Of a stretch of 64,000 nucleotides of DNA, positions 35,620-44,301 are shown piece by piece (the first letter of the stretch is position 1; each line of letters begins with the position of its first letter). Source of the stretch: Bryopsis sp. KO-2023. Its lineage: Eukaryota > Chlorophyta > Ulvophyceae > Bryopsidales > Bryopsidaceae. The stretch covers positions 1,116,001 to 1,180,000 of the forward strand of contig BSYQ01000010.1 in NCBI GenBank assembly GCA_030272585.1, in the 5' to 3' direction. Made by a program: the position numbers and the translations under genes. The notes under the pieces were generated by a model. It worked only from the letters and a program-made list of their open reading frames with translations. It was not told where the DNA came from and ran no database searches.

Positions 35620-38600
35620 ATGGCTCAACCCGAGGGGTCTACTGGCCTTGAGGTTCAAGACTTGGTCGGAGGTCAGACCGAGGAGCCAGAAATGGTAGCT
35701 CCCACAGTTGCAGAGTTGCAAAGGGAGTTGGTTTTGTTGAGAACCCAGCAAGAAAATTTTCAGAAAGAGGTCGAATGCCGCAGAGGTGCTAAAAGGTCCG
35801 CGGTTGGAAAACCGGACAAGTTCGATGGACAATGTCCATGGGCTGAGCACAAGGTGACCTTAGAAATTTTCTGGATTGCTGAGGGTGTGCCTCGTTCCGA
35901 GTGGGGTAAAATAGGTCCAACCTATTTGGGTCCCAAGGGGATCAAACACCTCATTGCACGTGTGGGTGAGGACAGTGTGTCCCAAGGTGCCCTATCGTGG
36001 GAGGATATGTGTACCGCCATGGATGATGGTAGTTTTGGTGAGTTGGCAACAGAGTATGCCATAACTCAAAAACTAGCCACATTCAGGGACCATATCAATC
36101 GGAAATGTGACACTGGAGAGTATGTTCGTCAGATGGACACATACTTTACCCTGCGTAAGACCAAGGTGGATGATATCACCAAGATTTGGTTCTTACACCG
36201 CAACTTGCACAGTGTGTTGAAAGAAGCGGTTGCAACGGATACTTCGGGAAAGGAATGGACCTCGTATGAGGATTTCCGATCTCATGTGTTGGCAAAAGGG
36301 GTTTCGCACGATGAGCGAACGCCAGTGTTGTCACAGAAGAGTAACGAAGAGGACAAGAAGAGCAATAAACGCAATGAAACAAACGAAAAGAGCAGAGGGT
36401 CGAATAGTCGAAAGAAGTTTCGATCGACTCCGGCTTTCACACCAGGTCGTGGCGGTGATTCTCAACCAACGCGGATGCGTCGGGGAAATGAGAAACGCTC
36501 TTTTGGCTTGAGTCCGAAGGAACTCGAGAGGCGTAGAGCAGCCAGTTTGTGTTTCAAGTGCGGTGCACCATACCAACCGGGTCACGTGTGTGATTCTGGA
36601 ACGGTAAGCAAGGGTGTGTTTGCTTGTTTCGGGAAAAATGTTTTTCCAACAGTTGTGGAACATGCCACAGAAAAATCTGATCCAGTGGATGCAGATATGT
36701 TGGAACCCGAACAAAACATTTCATCAAAGACGGATCCTGACCAGGTTATGTCTGTTGATAGAAATGAGAGTGGAACTCAAGAAGAGGATGAGATGGTCGT
36801 CGATCCCATTGGGGACGTCCAAAATCCTGTACTTCTGAGTGAGAAAGAGAAGGTGCCAGAGAAAGATTGCGTCTCTGGGATGCGACTCTTGGATGCGGAA
36901 TTTCATCGTTTGCAAGAATCAAGTAGAGAGTTTACTTTGGACTCGTCTACAAACGATGTGAACTTTGCGTTGTGTAAAGAGTTTCGTACGGGAGAACAGT
37001 TTCTTGCATCGTCAGTAACAGGACATCATGTTTGGATGGATCCTGGACGAAAGAATGTGCATGAGTATATGCAACATTACTTAAAAGGCAAGAAAGAATC
37101 ACCTTCTACCACCAGTTGCTGCGTGTTGATTCCTCACAACATGGCGGTGAAGATTAAAGAAATCGGGAAAATGCGATTGATTGCGCAGTACCGAAAAGGA
37201 GCAAAATTGTTTGCTCATGGTAGCGGAAAAGCACCAGGTTTGCTTTGGCCCGTTGATATCTATTATGATCCACCAGTAGCTTCGTTACCTGGAGGGGTAT
37301 CGGACGAGGATCATAATCATCAGATGTCAATGTCCTTTAAAGCATTAATCTCTGGTTCTCCTGGTCAAGTCTTGTTAGACTCTGGCGCCGCTGGCTTGGC
37401 CTATATCTCAAAGCACTACTGCGAAAGCATAGGGCTGAGTTACAGGTGTACACAAGGTCAACAAGTTGAGATGGCTGATGGCAGTCCCTTACATGTTGTT
37501 GGGGTCACCTCGATTAACTTGCGGATGCAAGGCTTGCGGATGAAAATCGAGTGTCAAGTGATCACTGCCAAGCATTTTGATTTGTACCTTGGGGATGTGT
37601 GGTTACGCAATCACCGAGTTCTGATGGATTTCACTGTGGGCAGTGCATCGGTTCTATCCACACGGGGAAACCGACTCACGTTACGACCTGATTTGGCGTT
37701 GCGTGCCCCTACTCCGTCGAATGCACGGATCAATCCCTTGTTGCGTGTCTCACAAGTGAAAAGGCGGTTGAAGAAATCTTCGCTTTCCCCTTTTCTTGTG
37801 TTGGTTCGGGCGGTCCCGCACCCTGTTGAGGGGGAGGAACCTGGGGTACCCGAAACTGAATCCCTTCCATCTGTGTCTCATTCAAGTGAGTTGGAAAACT
37901 TGTTGAATGAGTATGAGGACAGATTTGCGGATGAGTTGGCTGAATGTCCACCCGCTCGTGAAGAGGATGCAGCGATTGATCTTATCCCTGGAGCGAAACC
38001 GGTTCATAGACCAATGTTTCGGTATACGCCAGAGGAAAGAAAAGAGATCGAGGAGCAAATCGCTGATATGTTGAGAAAGGGTTTGGTGAAACCAAGTTGT
38101 AGTCCATGGGGAGCACCTATCTTGTTTGTGCCCAAACCTGATGGTTCCCGGCGCATGTGCGTTGACTATAGAGGGTTGAACAAACTCACGATCAGGAATC
38201 AATATCCTCTACCAAGGATAGATGATCTCCTTGATCAGTTGCAAGGTGCGAAGTTCTTTTCGGCCTTGGACTTGAAAGCAGGGTACTGGCAACTTCGGGT
38301 GAAGGAACCAGACCAACCGAAGACTGCTTTTAAGACCCCGTTCGGTCTGTATGAATATCGGGTGTTGCCGATGGGTTTGTGCAACGCACCAGCGATATTC
38401 CAGACTTGGATGAATCGGGTGTTCACTGGTATGATTGGGAAGTCGGTCCTGATATACTTGGATGATATACTCGTATTCAGCAAAACCCCCGAGGAGCATG
38501 TGCAACATTTACGAGCCGTATTGGAACGGTTGCGTGAGCACAAGGTCTTTCTTAAGAAGTCTAAGTGTGATTTCTTCAAGAATGAGCTCCATTATCTTGG

Positions 38601-40854
38601 TTTTGTGGTAAACCGAGACGGTATTACGGTGGATACTCGTAAGACTGCAAAGGTGTTCGAATGGCCTGTCCCGAAGGATGTAAGTGAGTTACGTTCTTTC
38701 CTTGGGCTGTCGAATTACTTTCGGAGGTTTGTGCAAGGGTACAGCAAACTTGTTGCCCCACTCACTAACTTGCTTAGGAAGGGCAAGGAGTGGAGTTGGA
38801 CCGAGGATTGTCAAAAGGCATTCAAAGGAGTTAAGGAAAGCTTAACGAATGCGCCTTGTTTGGCAATGCCTAACTTCGATAAGGATTTCGAAGTGATTGC
38901 TGATGCTTCGGATTATGCAATCGGGGCAATCTTGTTGCAAGAGGGACATCCAATAGCTTTCGAAAGTCGGAAGTTATCTGGAGCACAACTTAATTGGAGC
39001 ACCGGGGACAAGGAAATGTTCGCCGTGGTACATGCTTTGAAGTTGTGGCGTTGCTACTTGGATGTGCGTATGTTCAAGGTGGTGTGTGATCATCAGCCTA
39101 ATACATATTTCCATTCCCAAGAAACGCTTTCACGGAGATCGGCACGTTGGCTCGAAGTCCTCCAGGGGTTTCGGTTCGAGTGGGAATACAGGCCGGGTCG
39201 GACGAACGTGGCAGATCCCTTGTCACGATATCCGTCGTATTCTCAGCAGATCGGAATACTCTCGGAGCTGGGAGGTGGCCAGAAACGACCAACTTGGAAA
39301 GGGGATCCGTCCTCGCCCCGGACCGGTACGTCGGTGCTCTGTGATCGAATTCTTGAGGGGTTGGCACAAGATGAGTGGTTTGATACCAGTGAGGTCGCCG
39401 CTCATGGTTGTCACTATGACTCAGGCTTGTGTTGGAATGGGGCACGTGTAGTGGTACCTGATTGGGATGGCCTAAGGCAGGAAATCCTGATTGGAAGTCA
39501 TGAAAGTGTGTATGCCGGACACTTTGGGATCCGCAAGACCCAAAGGGCAGTTCTGAAACACTTTTGGTGGCCTGGCGTTGAGGGTGATATCGCAAACTTT
39601 GTGAAAGGATGTGATTCATGTCAGAGAAATAAGCACCGACGCGGCAAGGTGCCAGGTCCTCTACAACCCTTACGTATACCGGATGGTAGATGGGAATCAG
39701 TATCCATGGATTTGATTACTGATTTGCCTAAGTCGGGTTCGAGTGGATTCGATGCCATCATTGTCTTCGTAGACAGGCTCACAAAGATGGTTCGATGTGT
39801 TGCTACACATACGACTTGTGATGCGGTTGAATCGGCGAGGCTGTTCGTTGGTGAGGTTTTCCGTTCACACGGTCTTCCTAAGACTCTCATCAGTGACAGG
39901 GATACAAGGTGGACGTCAAAATTCTTCAAGGAATTGTGTCGTACCTTGGGAGTCAATCAGGCGTTATCGACGGCTTTCCATCCACAGACTGATGGTCAGA
40001 CCGAAGCGATGAATCGGGTCCTCGAGGATACCCTGAGACATTTCGTTGGCCCGCGCCAGAATGATTGGAGTGATTTGTTACCAGTGGTGGAATTTGCAAT
40101 GAATAATTCCAAGTCAATGGCCACTGATGAGACGCCGTTCTTCTTGAACTACGGTAGAGATCCGTGGACGCCGTTGACGGTGCAACTCCCCACCAGAGGA
40201 TCAGGTGATCAAGGTGGGACGAGTAAGACCCAAGTGGGGGTACCGGCGGTGAAGAAGATGACTGAGGACATTCGCGAGGCGATTGTCAGGGCAAAGCGGT
40301 GTTTGGAAGCGGCTCAGCAAAGGATGAAATCTTATGCTGATGCGCGCAGACGTCCGGTAGATGTTCAAGTGGGAGATATGGTCTTGCTGGATGCTAGACA
40401 TATTAAACTGAAACATCCCGGCAGGAGGAAGTTGTTGCCACGATGGTTGGGTCCTTTCCGCGTTTTGGAAGGTGTCCAAAAGCGAAGGTCGATGGCCGAA
40501 CAGGTTGCATTCCGGCTGGAACTGCCTGAGTCACTTCCGATCCACCCGGTCTTTCATGCTTCACTTCTGAAGAGGTATTGGAAGCATGGTAGGACACAAC
40601 CTCCGCCACCTCCAGTTGAGATTGAGGGTGAGCTTGAATATGAGGTTGAGAAACTCCTCGACTACCGAGAGGTAAAGACAGGTCGACGAGTAATCCCGCA
40701 ATACTTGGTGAAGTGGTTGGGATACTCGCATGAGCATAACTCATGGGAGCCCGAAGCAAATCTGGAGAATGCTCGGGATATGATTGAGGAATATAAGAAA
40801 CCAACGTTGGTTCCCCTGAAACAAGTGCGTCGAAGTAGGCGACTTCGTTCGTGA
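35620..40854 (+). CDS. Element 1 Gag-Pol polyprotein (1,744 aa, single ORF)
   Basis: Start ATG 35620 (MAQPEGSTGLEVQD) is the first ATG in frame; the open frame extends further upstream without one. Domains by residue: Gag to about 300; a CCHC-like knuckle CFKCGAPYQPGHVC at about 311; aspartic protease with DSGA at about 587; reverse transcriptase with the YLDD active site near 946; RNase H (IADASDYAIGAILLQ) from about 1090; integrase zinc finger H..H..C..C (CDSCQRNKHR) near 1335; DDE core starting SMDLIT near 1363, then SDRDTRW and the Glu in QTDGQTEAMNR; and a chromodomain at about 1672-1727 (YLVKWLGYSHEHNSWEP). The aromatic residues that read methylated lysine are mostly present. No stop or frameshift, and ordinary CpG content. 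TGA at 40852-40854. Confidence 0.97.
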   Translation: MAQPEGSTGLEVQDLVGGQTEEPEMVAPTVAELQRELVLLRTQQENFQKEVECRRGAKRSAVGKPDKFDGQCPWAEHKVTLEIFWIAEGVPRSEWGKIGPTYLGPKGIKHLIARVGEDSVSQGALSWEDMCTAMDDGSFGELATEYAITQKLATFRDHINRKCDTGEYVRQMDTYFTLRKTKVDDITKIWFLHRNLHSVLKEAVATDTSGKEWTSYEDFRSHVLAKGVSHDERTPVLSQKSNEEDKKSNKRNETNEKSRGSNSRKKFRSTPAFTPGRGGDSQPTRMRRGNEKRSFGLSPKELERRRAASLCFKCGAPYQPGHVCDSGTVSKGVFACFGKNVFPTVVEHATEKSDPVDADMLEPEQNISSKTDPDQVMSVDRNESGTQEEDEMVVDPIGDVQNPVLLSEKEKVPEKDCVSGMRLLDAEFHRLQESSREFTLDSSTNDVNFALCKEFRTGEQFLASSVTGHHVWMDPGRKNVHEYMQHYLKGKKESPSTTSCCVLIPHNMAVKIKEIGKMRLIAQYRKGAKLFAHGSGKAPGLLWPVDIYYDPPVASLPGGVSDEDHNHQMSMSFKALISGSPGQVLLDSGAAGLAYISKHYCESIGLSYRCTQGQQVEMADGSPLHVVGVTSINLRMQGLRMKIECQVITAKHFDLYLGDVWLRNHRVLMDFTVGSASVLSTRGNRLTLRPDLALRAPTPSNARINPLLRVSQVKRRLKKSSLSPFLVLVRAVPHPVEGEEPGVPETESLPSVSHSSELENLLNEYEDRFADELAECPPAREEDAAIDLIPGAKPVHRPMFRYTPEERKEIEEQIADMLRKGLVKPSCSPWGAPILFVPKPDGSRRMCVDYRGLNKLTIRNQYPLPRIDDLLDQLQGAKFFSALDLKAGYWQLRVKEPDQPKTAFKTPFGLYEYRVLPMGLCNAPAIFQTWMNRVFTGMIGKSVLIYLDDILVFSKTPEEHVQHLRAVLERLREHKVFLKKSKCDFFKNELHYLGFVVNRDGITVDTRKTAKVFEWPVPKDVSELRSFLGLSNYFRRFVQGYSKLVAPLTNLLRKGKEWSWTEDCQKAFKGVKESLTNAPCLAMPNFDKDFEVIADASDYAIGAILLQEGHPIAFESRKLSGAQLNWSTGDKEMFAVVHALKLWRCYLDVRMFKVVCDHQPNTYFHSQETLSRRSARWLEVLQGFRFEWEYRPGRTNVADPLSRYPSYSQQIGILSELGGGQKRPTWKGDPSSPRTGTSVLCDRILEGLAQDEWFDTSEVAAHGCHYDSGLCWNGARVVVPDWDGLRQEILIGSHESVYAGHFGIRKTQRAVLKHFWWPGVEGDIANFVKGCDSCQRNKHRRGKVPGPLQPLRIPDGRWESVSMDLITDLPKSGSSGFDAIIVFVDRLTKMVRCVATHTTCDAVESARLFVGEVFRSHGLPKTLISDRDTRWTSKFFKELCRTLGVNQALSTAFHPQTDGQTEAMNRVLEDTLRHFVGPRQNDWSDLLPVVEFAMNNSKSMATDETPFFLNYGRDPWTPLTVQLPTRGSGDQGGTSKTQVGVPAVKKMTEDIREAIVRAKRCLEAAQQRMKSYADARRRPVDVQVGDMVLLDARHIKLKHPGRRKLLPRWLGPFRVLEGVQKRRSMAEQVAFRLELPESLPIHPVFHASLLKRYWKHGRTQPPPPPVEIEGELEYEVEKLLDYREVKTGRRVIPQYLVKWLGYSHEHNSWEPEANLENARDMIEEYKKPTLVPLKQVRRSRRLRS

Positions 40855-41424
40855 CTTGTGTAGGGTTGAGTGTTTTCTTCGTGATCAGGAAGGGGAGTAC
40901 TGATATGAAGAGGGGTTCGTGATCAGAAAAATCAAGTTGTTTGTATGAGGAGGAATACTTTCAACTAATGAACCTGCCTTAGTTGAAGGTTAGCTACCTT
41001 GACTTTGGGTTTCTCGCATAATGGGAGTCGACTTGCTTCCGAAACAGGAAGGGGAAGTTGGAAAAGAAGAAGTGTTGGGTATCGCATCTTCTTACTGCAT
41101 AGGCGGATGTGCAGGTGTGAGAGTGTGGATATCAATTCAGGAGGAATTGATATGGTGTCTTGGTTCGCCACCAGGAATGGGTGTGTTGGATGTTGGTAGA
41201 ATCAGTGGGACAATAGTCAACTGATTATCCATTGTAGAGAGATGTGGGTGGTCCGCATAGCTAAAGGGGTAACCGATAGCTAAGGTACAAGAGTATCTTG
41301 TGAACCCATCTGCTCTATTGACCACACGAGGATAACTGCTCCAGGTTATCAAGGTATGTTGCAATAGCAGCATATGCTCCAGAGGCACGAGTCACCAGGT
41401 GGAGACTCATCGGAGGGGGAGGAC
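40855..41424 (+). other. Element 1 3' untranslated region with polypurine tract
   Basis: 570 nt without a long ORF. It ends in CGGAGGGGGAGGAC immediately before the LTR, a good polypurine tract (about 41411-41424) for plus-strand priming. Confidence 0.8.
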
Positions 41425-41665
41425 TGTTATGCCCTCCTTGCCTGAGTGTGCCGCCTCCACTAGCCACGTGGGTGGCGTGGTGTAGTGGGTGGTCGATGTC
41501 ACATCCCCCTGATGGGTGATGTGACTGGACAGGGTGTCCGCCTAGCTTGCTAGGTTCCTCCACGTGGTTGATGGGACCCATGGGGTTGGAGGGTTAAAGG
41601 ACTTCAAGGGGCTGTCCAAGGGGCTTCTTTTGGGCGACAAGGTCGCGCAGGAGAGGTTCTAAACA
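41425..41665 (+). repeat. Element 1 3' LTR (241 bp)
   Basis: Same sequence as 34712-34952 by eye. Followed by the target duplication ATAGA at 41666-41670. Confidence 0.97.
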
Positions 41666-41819
41666 ATAGATTGGGGGTTGTTCGCTCCGCTTTGGGGGGT
41701 GTGGGTCCTCCTTGTCGTTTTGGCACGAGTTGGGTCGAAGCTCTGAAGGGCCTCCTGGACCTGAATCAAACCCCAGAAAAATGGAACGGCTGCAACCCGT
41801 GGTGTAGAATGTGATGGGG

Positions 41820-43480
41820 ACCCGACACTAAAAGCTGTTGTACATTGATAACAATGCTGAGGCCATTGCAAAAGAAACATGCCGGGAAAAAAAAAAAAAA
41901 CCAGTCCAGATCCTCACCATCTCGTGAGCTTTGCACACAGGCTCTATGTTGCCATGGATGATCACGTCTTGGAATTCATCCCCATCCTGTTGGGCTAACA
42001 ACAGCAGCCACACACAAACAGAACTCAGCACCTGGAATAAACTGACAGAAGTTATTCTTGGTACCTCCATCAAATACTCATGTGTTTGCTTCTCTTTTTT
42101 TTTTCTTGATGTCGTTTTGCATTCCCCCCCACCCCAATGACCTTCACATTAACGAAATTGGTCCCTGCTGTTACCGACCCAGTTCTGGATGCGATCTCTC
42201 CAGAAAGCAATGTGGGCAAGACGTGAAATCCAGAAATGGCCTATACACCATGAACTGCACCTGAAAGCCCCCAACAGATACATTCAATTCTTGTGTCGAC
42301 CTGGAACTGCCCCTCCAGATATGACGTAAAAAACTCTGCTACAATATATGTTCCAGCATAGTAATAATATGATTTGACAGCCACAGCATTATTATAATTT
42401 GTTTTCCATGGATCCACAAATGTCACGATATGTACTCCTTCACTGACCGGCCCATTCGAACCGATTGATTAAACCTCAGTGCACAACTCACCGCCACGAA
42501 CGGCATGATAAACTGAACAGAACCCGTTTCGCTCCAAACAGATATTCAATCTTCGCATGTCCTAGTTCAATCCATCGCCACCATCTGCATCGATTTCTTC
42601 ATAAATTTCGGTGCCACAGTCACTTCCATCGTCGCTGGAGCTGGATGGCTGGGTGTATCTAGGGACATGCTGCTTGTGTCTGACTGCGTTCACCCCGAAC
42701 GGGCGACTAAATGGTGACTGAATCGAGGCCTTCGATAAGTCTTTCCAAAAAAGTAAACAAAACAGTTCACGATACAGGAATTCAGCTCCGACCATTATGT
42801 ACCATTGGGTCCTCAAACCACCATTGTTTCGAAGGTTACTCTTTTGGGGGAAGGGGGAAATTGCCGGGTATCGCGAGTGTGTGCATGGATACACTGGGGT
42901 TTCGTTCTGTTTTCTTTCAAACACCGACGCCTAGATTTGTTTGGTCGAAAGATTTGGGATGGAATACCTTCTTGGACCTTCACTTCACTAAAAAGACTAA
43001 GAAAAAAATCTGAGCCCCTGGCATCACTCCCACCTCTTTTCCTCGTTCTTCTTGTTTTATGAAGGACTTTCGTAAGACAAATAAGTTTTCCAGCCTCCGT
43101 TGAGACAGCTCCAGCAAGTACCTGGGCATCGGCCACAACCCCAGGCGTCAAAACGCTCCGAGATTCCAGGGGGTGTGCAGCCATGTTTTGAGAAGGTGCA
43201 ACCTGTGAAGACTAATCAAACCGGAGTTGCTGAGAACTTATCAGTGACTTCATAAACAGCGAACAGAGTACAGCACACTAAATCAGCGGGATCAAACAAC
43301 CAAAATTACTCTGCTTTCCCCGTTTCCCCCGGCCAACGCTCCAGTCACTGCTTGGTCCTGATGTTTCTGTGCAAGTGCAACATGAAATCGAAGTAGCTGT
43401 GGGAGCAGTCCGCCTGTCTTCTACAAAGTATGGGGCAATGTGGGCTTCAACCTGTGTTTGCCAAAAAACACCAGCACAGA
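41820..43480 (-). CDS. Unrecognised multi-exon gene or gene remnant between the two elements
   Basis: Several minus-strand segments are open and have good splice borders. VAPSQNMAAHPLESRSVLTP (about 43206-43126) is bounded by CACAG and GTACTT. A segment after CAATCG near 42465 (VSEGVHIVTFVDPWKTNYNN, then VKSYYYYAGTYIVAEFFTSY) ends before GTCGAC. VLSSVCVWLLLLAQQDGDEF then VIIHGNIEPVCKAHEM (about 42028-41925) is bounded by GTGAGG. The second and third segments could be one protein with a short hydrophobic stretch. I do not recognise the family and cannot place start or stop. Element 1 lies just downstream, so the insertion may have cut or displaced its 3' end. It could equally be a pseudogene. 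Confidence 0.35.
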
Positions 43481-43864
43481 TTTCCTCACTTCAGGAATAG
43501 TCACTCTCTGTTGCTTGATGCATTATGCTGACCAGCCACGTCCTGCATGTAAAATTGAAACAAGAAAAGTTTTCCTGAAGTGCTGGTTCTTTGATTTGCC
43601 ACCTCATTTACCTGTGACCCTTGCTGGTCAATGGCTGCACAGATTCCGAAGGGTTTAAAAAAAAAAAAAAAAAATGGGTACGTGGAAAAGGTTATGACTG
43701 CATGCCCCAGGAATTCACGTTTGAATTGGTGTGTCAGAAACCACCTTTTATTTTTCGTTGTGTGGCTGATTTTTTTAATTTCTGAGAGATGTCTGTTGAT
43801 ACATTTCAAAAGGTTCACACAATGAAAAAAAATCCAGTGCAGTCCTGTGACAGTTCTAAAGTGC

Positions 43865-43894
43865 GAGAGGTGGGATTTGATCCCGGGACCTCTC
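43865..43894. other. T-arm-like hairpin 1 in element 2 LTR
   Basis: GAGAGGT pairs with ACCTCTC around an inner GGG-ATTTGAT-CCC with an unpaired GGG on the 3' side. On the minus strand the core reads GGGATCAAATCCC, close to a tRNA T-loop/B-box. The 3' LTR copy is at 50752-50781. Confidence 0.75.
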
Positions 43895-44089
43895 AGTGTC
43901 GAGTACAGTAACGGTCGCAAGTGCGAACCATGTGCTACGGTTGTCATGTCGGTTAGGTCGGTTGTGTAGCCGCCTGACCCATGACGTAATGAGTGAGGTG
44001 TGATGGAACGGATGACTGTATGTGTGACTGTATCTGGACGGTGTAGTCCAGGGTCACGTGAGTGAGAGTTACAGCCAGTTACGGTTGTG

Positions 44090-44122
44090 ACCGTTGACGG
44101 GATTCGAACCCGGGTCAACGGT
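44090..44122. other. T-arm-like hairpin 2 in element 2 LTR
   Basis: ACCGTTGA pairs with TCAACGGT around GGG-ATTCGAA-CCC, again with an extra GGG on the 3' side. On the minus strand the core is GGGTTCGAATCCC, a perfect match to the Pol III B-box GGTTCGANTCC. The 3' LTR copy is at 50977-51009. Confidence 0.8.
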
Positions 44123-44210
44123 TGGCCGGTCTTAAGGCTCTAGGCCTTTGGACCAGGTGTTCACGTTTGTAATATTCCTTAAGTCTTTCCATTCCCCGCG
44201 TCCTTACAAG

Positions 44211-44228
44211 TGGTTTCGGAGCGAAGTG
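44211..44228 (+). other. Element 2 primer-binding site
   Basis: TGGTTTCGGAGCGAAGTG, two bases after the LTR. The first 12 nt equal the PBS of element 1. Confidence 0.85.
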
Positions 44229-44301
44229 TACAGGGCTACACCCAAACGATCGGGCAGCCTGTGATATTGGGTCATCGTGAGAGACCGGGGGAAGAACCAG
44301 A

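Larger units (their letters stand above)
34712..41665 (+). mobile_element. Element 1: complete Ty3/Gypsy chromoviral LTR retrotransposon
   Basis: Full-length 6,954-bp element with 241-bp LTRs (34712-34952 and 41425-41665) that begin TGTTATGCCC and end TCTAAACA. The two LTRs look identical base for base. It is flanked by the 5-bp duplication ATAGA (34707-34711 and 41666-41670). Order: LTR, PBS, 667-nt leader, one gag-protease-RT-RNase H-integrase-chromodomain ORF, 570-nt 3' region, polypurine tract, LTR. Integrase after RNase H marks Ty3/Gypsy. The C-terminal chromodomain marks a chromovirus. Identical LTRs, intact ORF and perfect duplication indicate a very recent insertion. Confidence 0.97.
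43846..44208 (+). repeat. Element 2 5' LTR (363 bp)
   Basis: TG...CA ends. CpG-rich, unlike the element's pol. It carries two tRNA T-arm-like hairpins (43865-43894 and 44090-44122). The minus-strand ORF through it reads the same peptide in both LTRs and is not a gene. Confidence 0.97.

Noticed and set aside
39098..39619. Antisense ORFs within both Pol regions (for example 173 codons here)
   Set aside because: Shadows of the real polyprotein frames.
43501..44118. 205-codon minus-strand ORF with a twin at 50679-51005
   Set aside because: The shared peptide is just the LTR read backwards; it is present twice because the LTR is.
44080..44160. tRNA gene on the minus strand of the element 2 LTR
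   Set aside because: Only the T-arm/B-box is convincing. The complement of the last stem lies directly next to the T-arm and not about 50 nt upstream, and there is no clear D-arm or anticodon arm.
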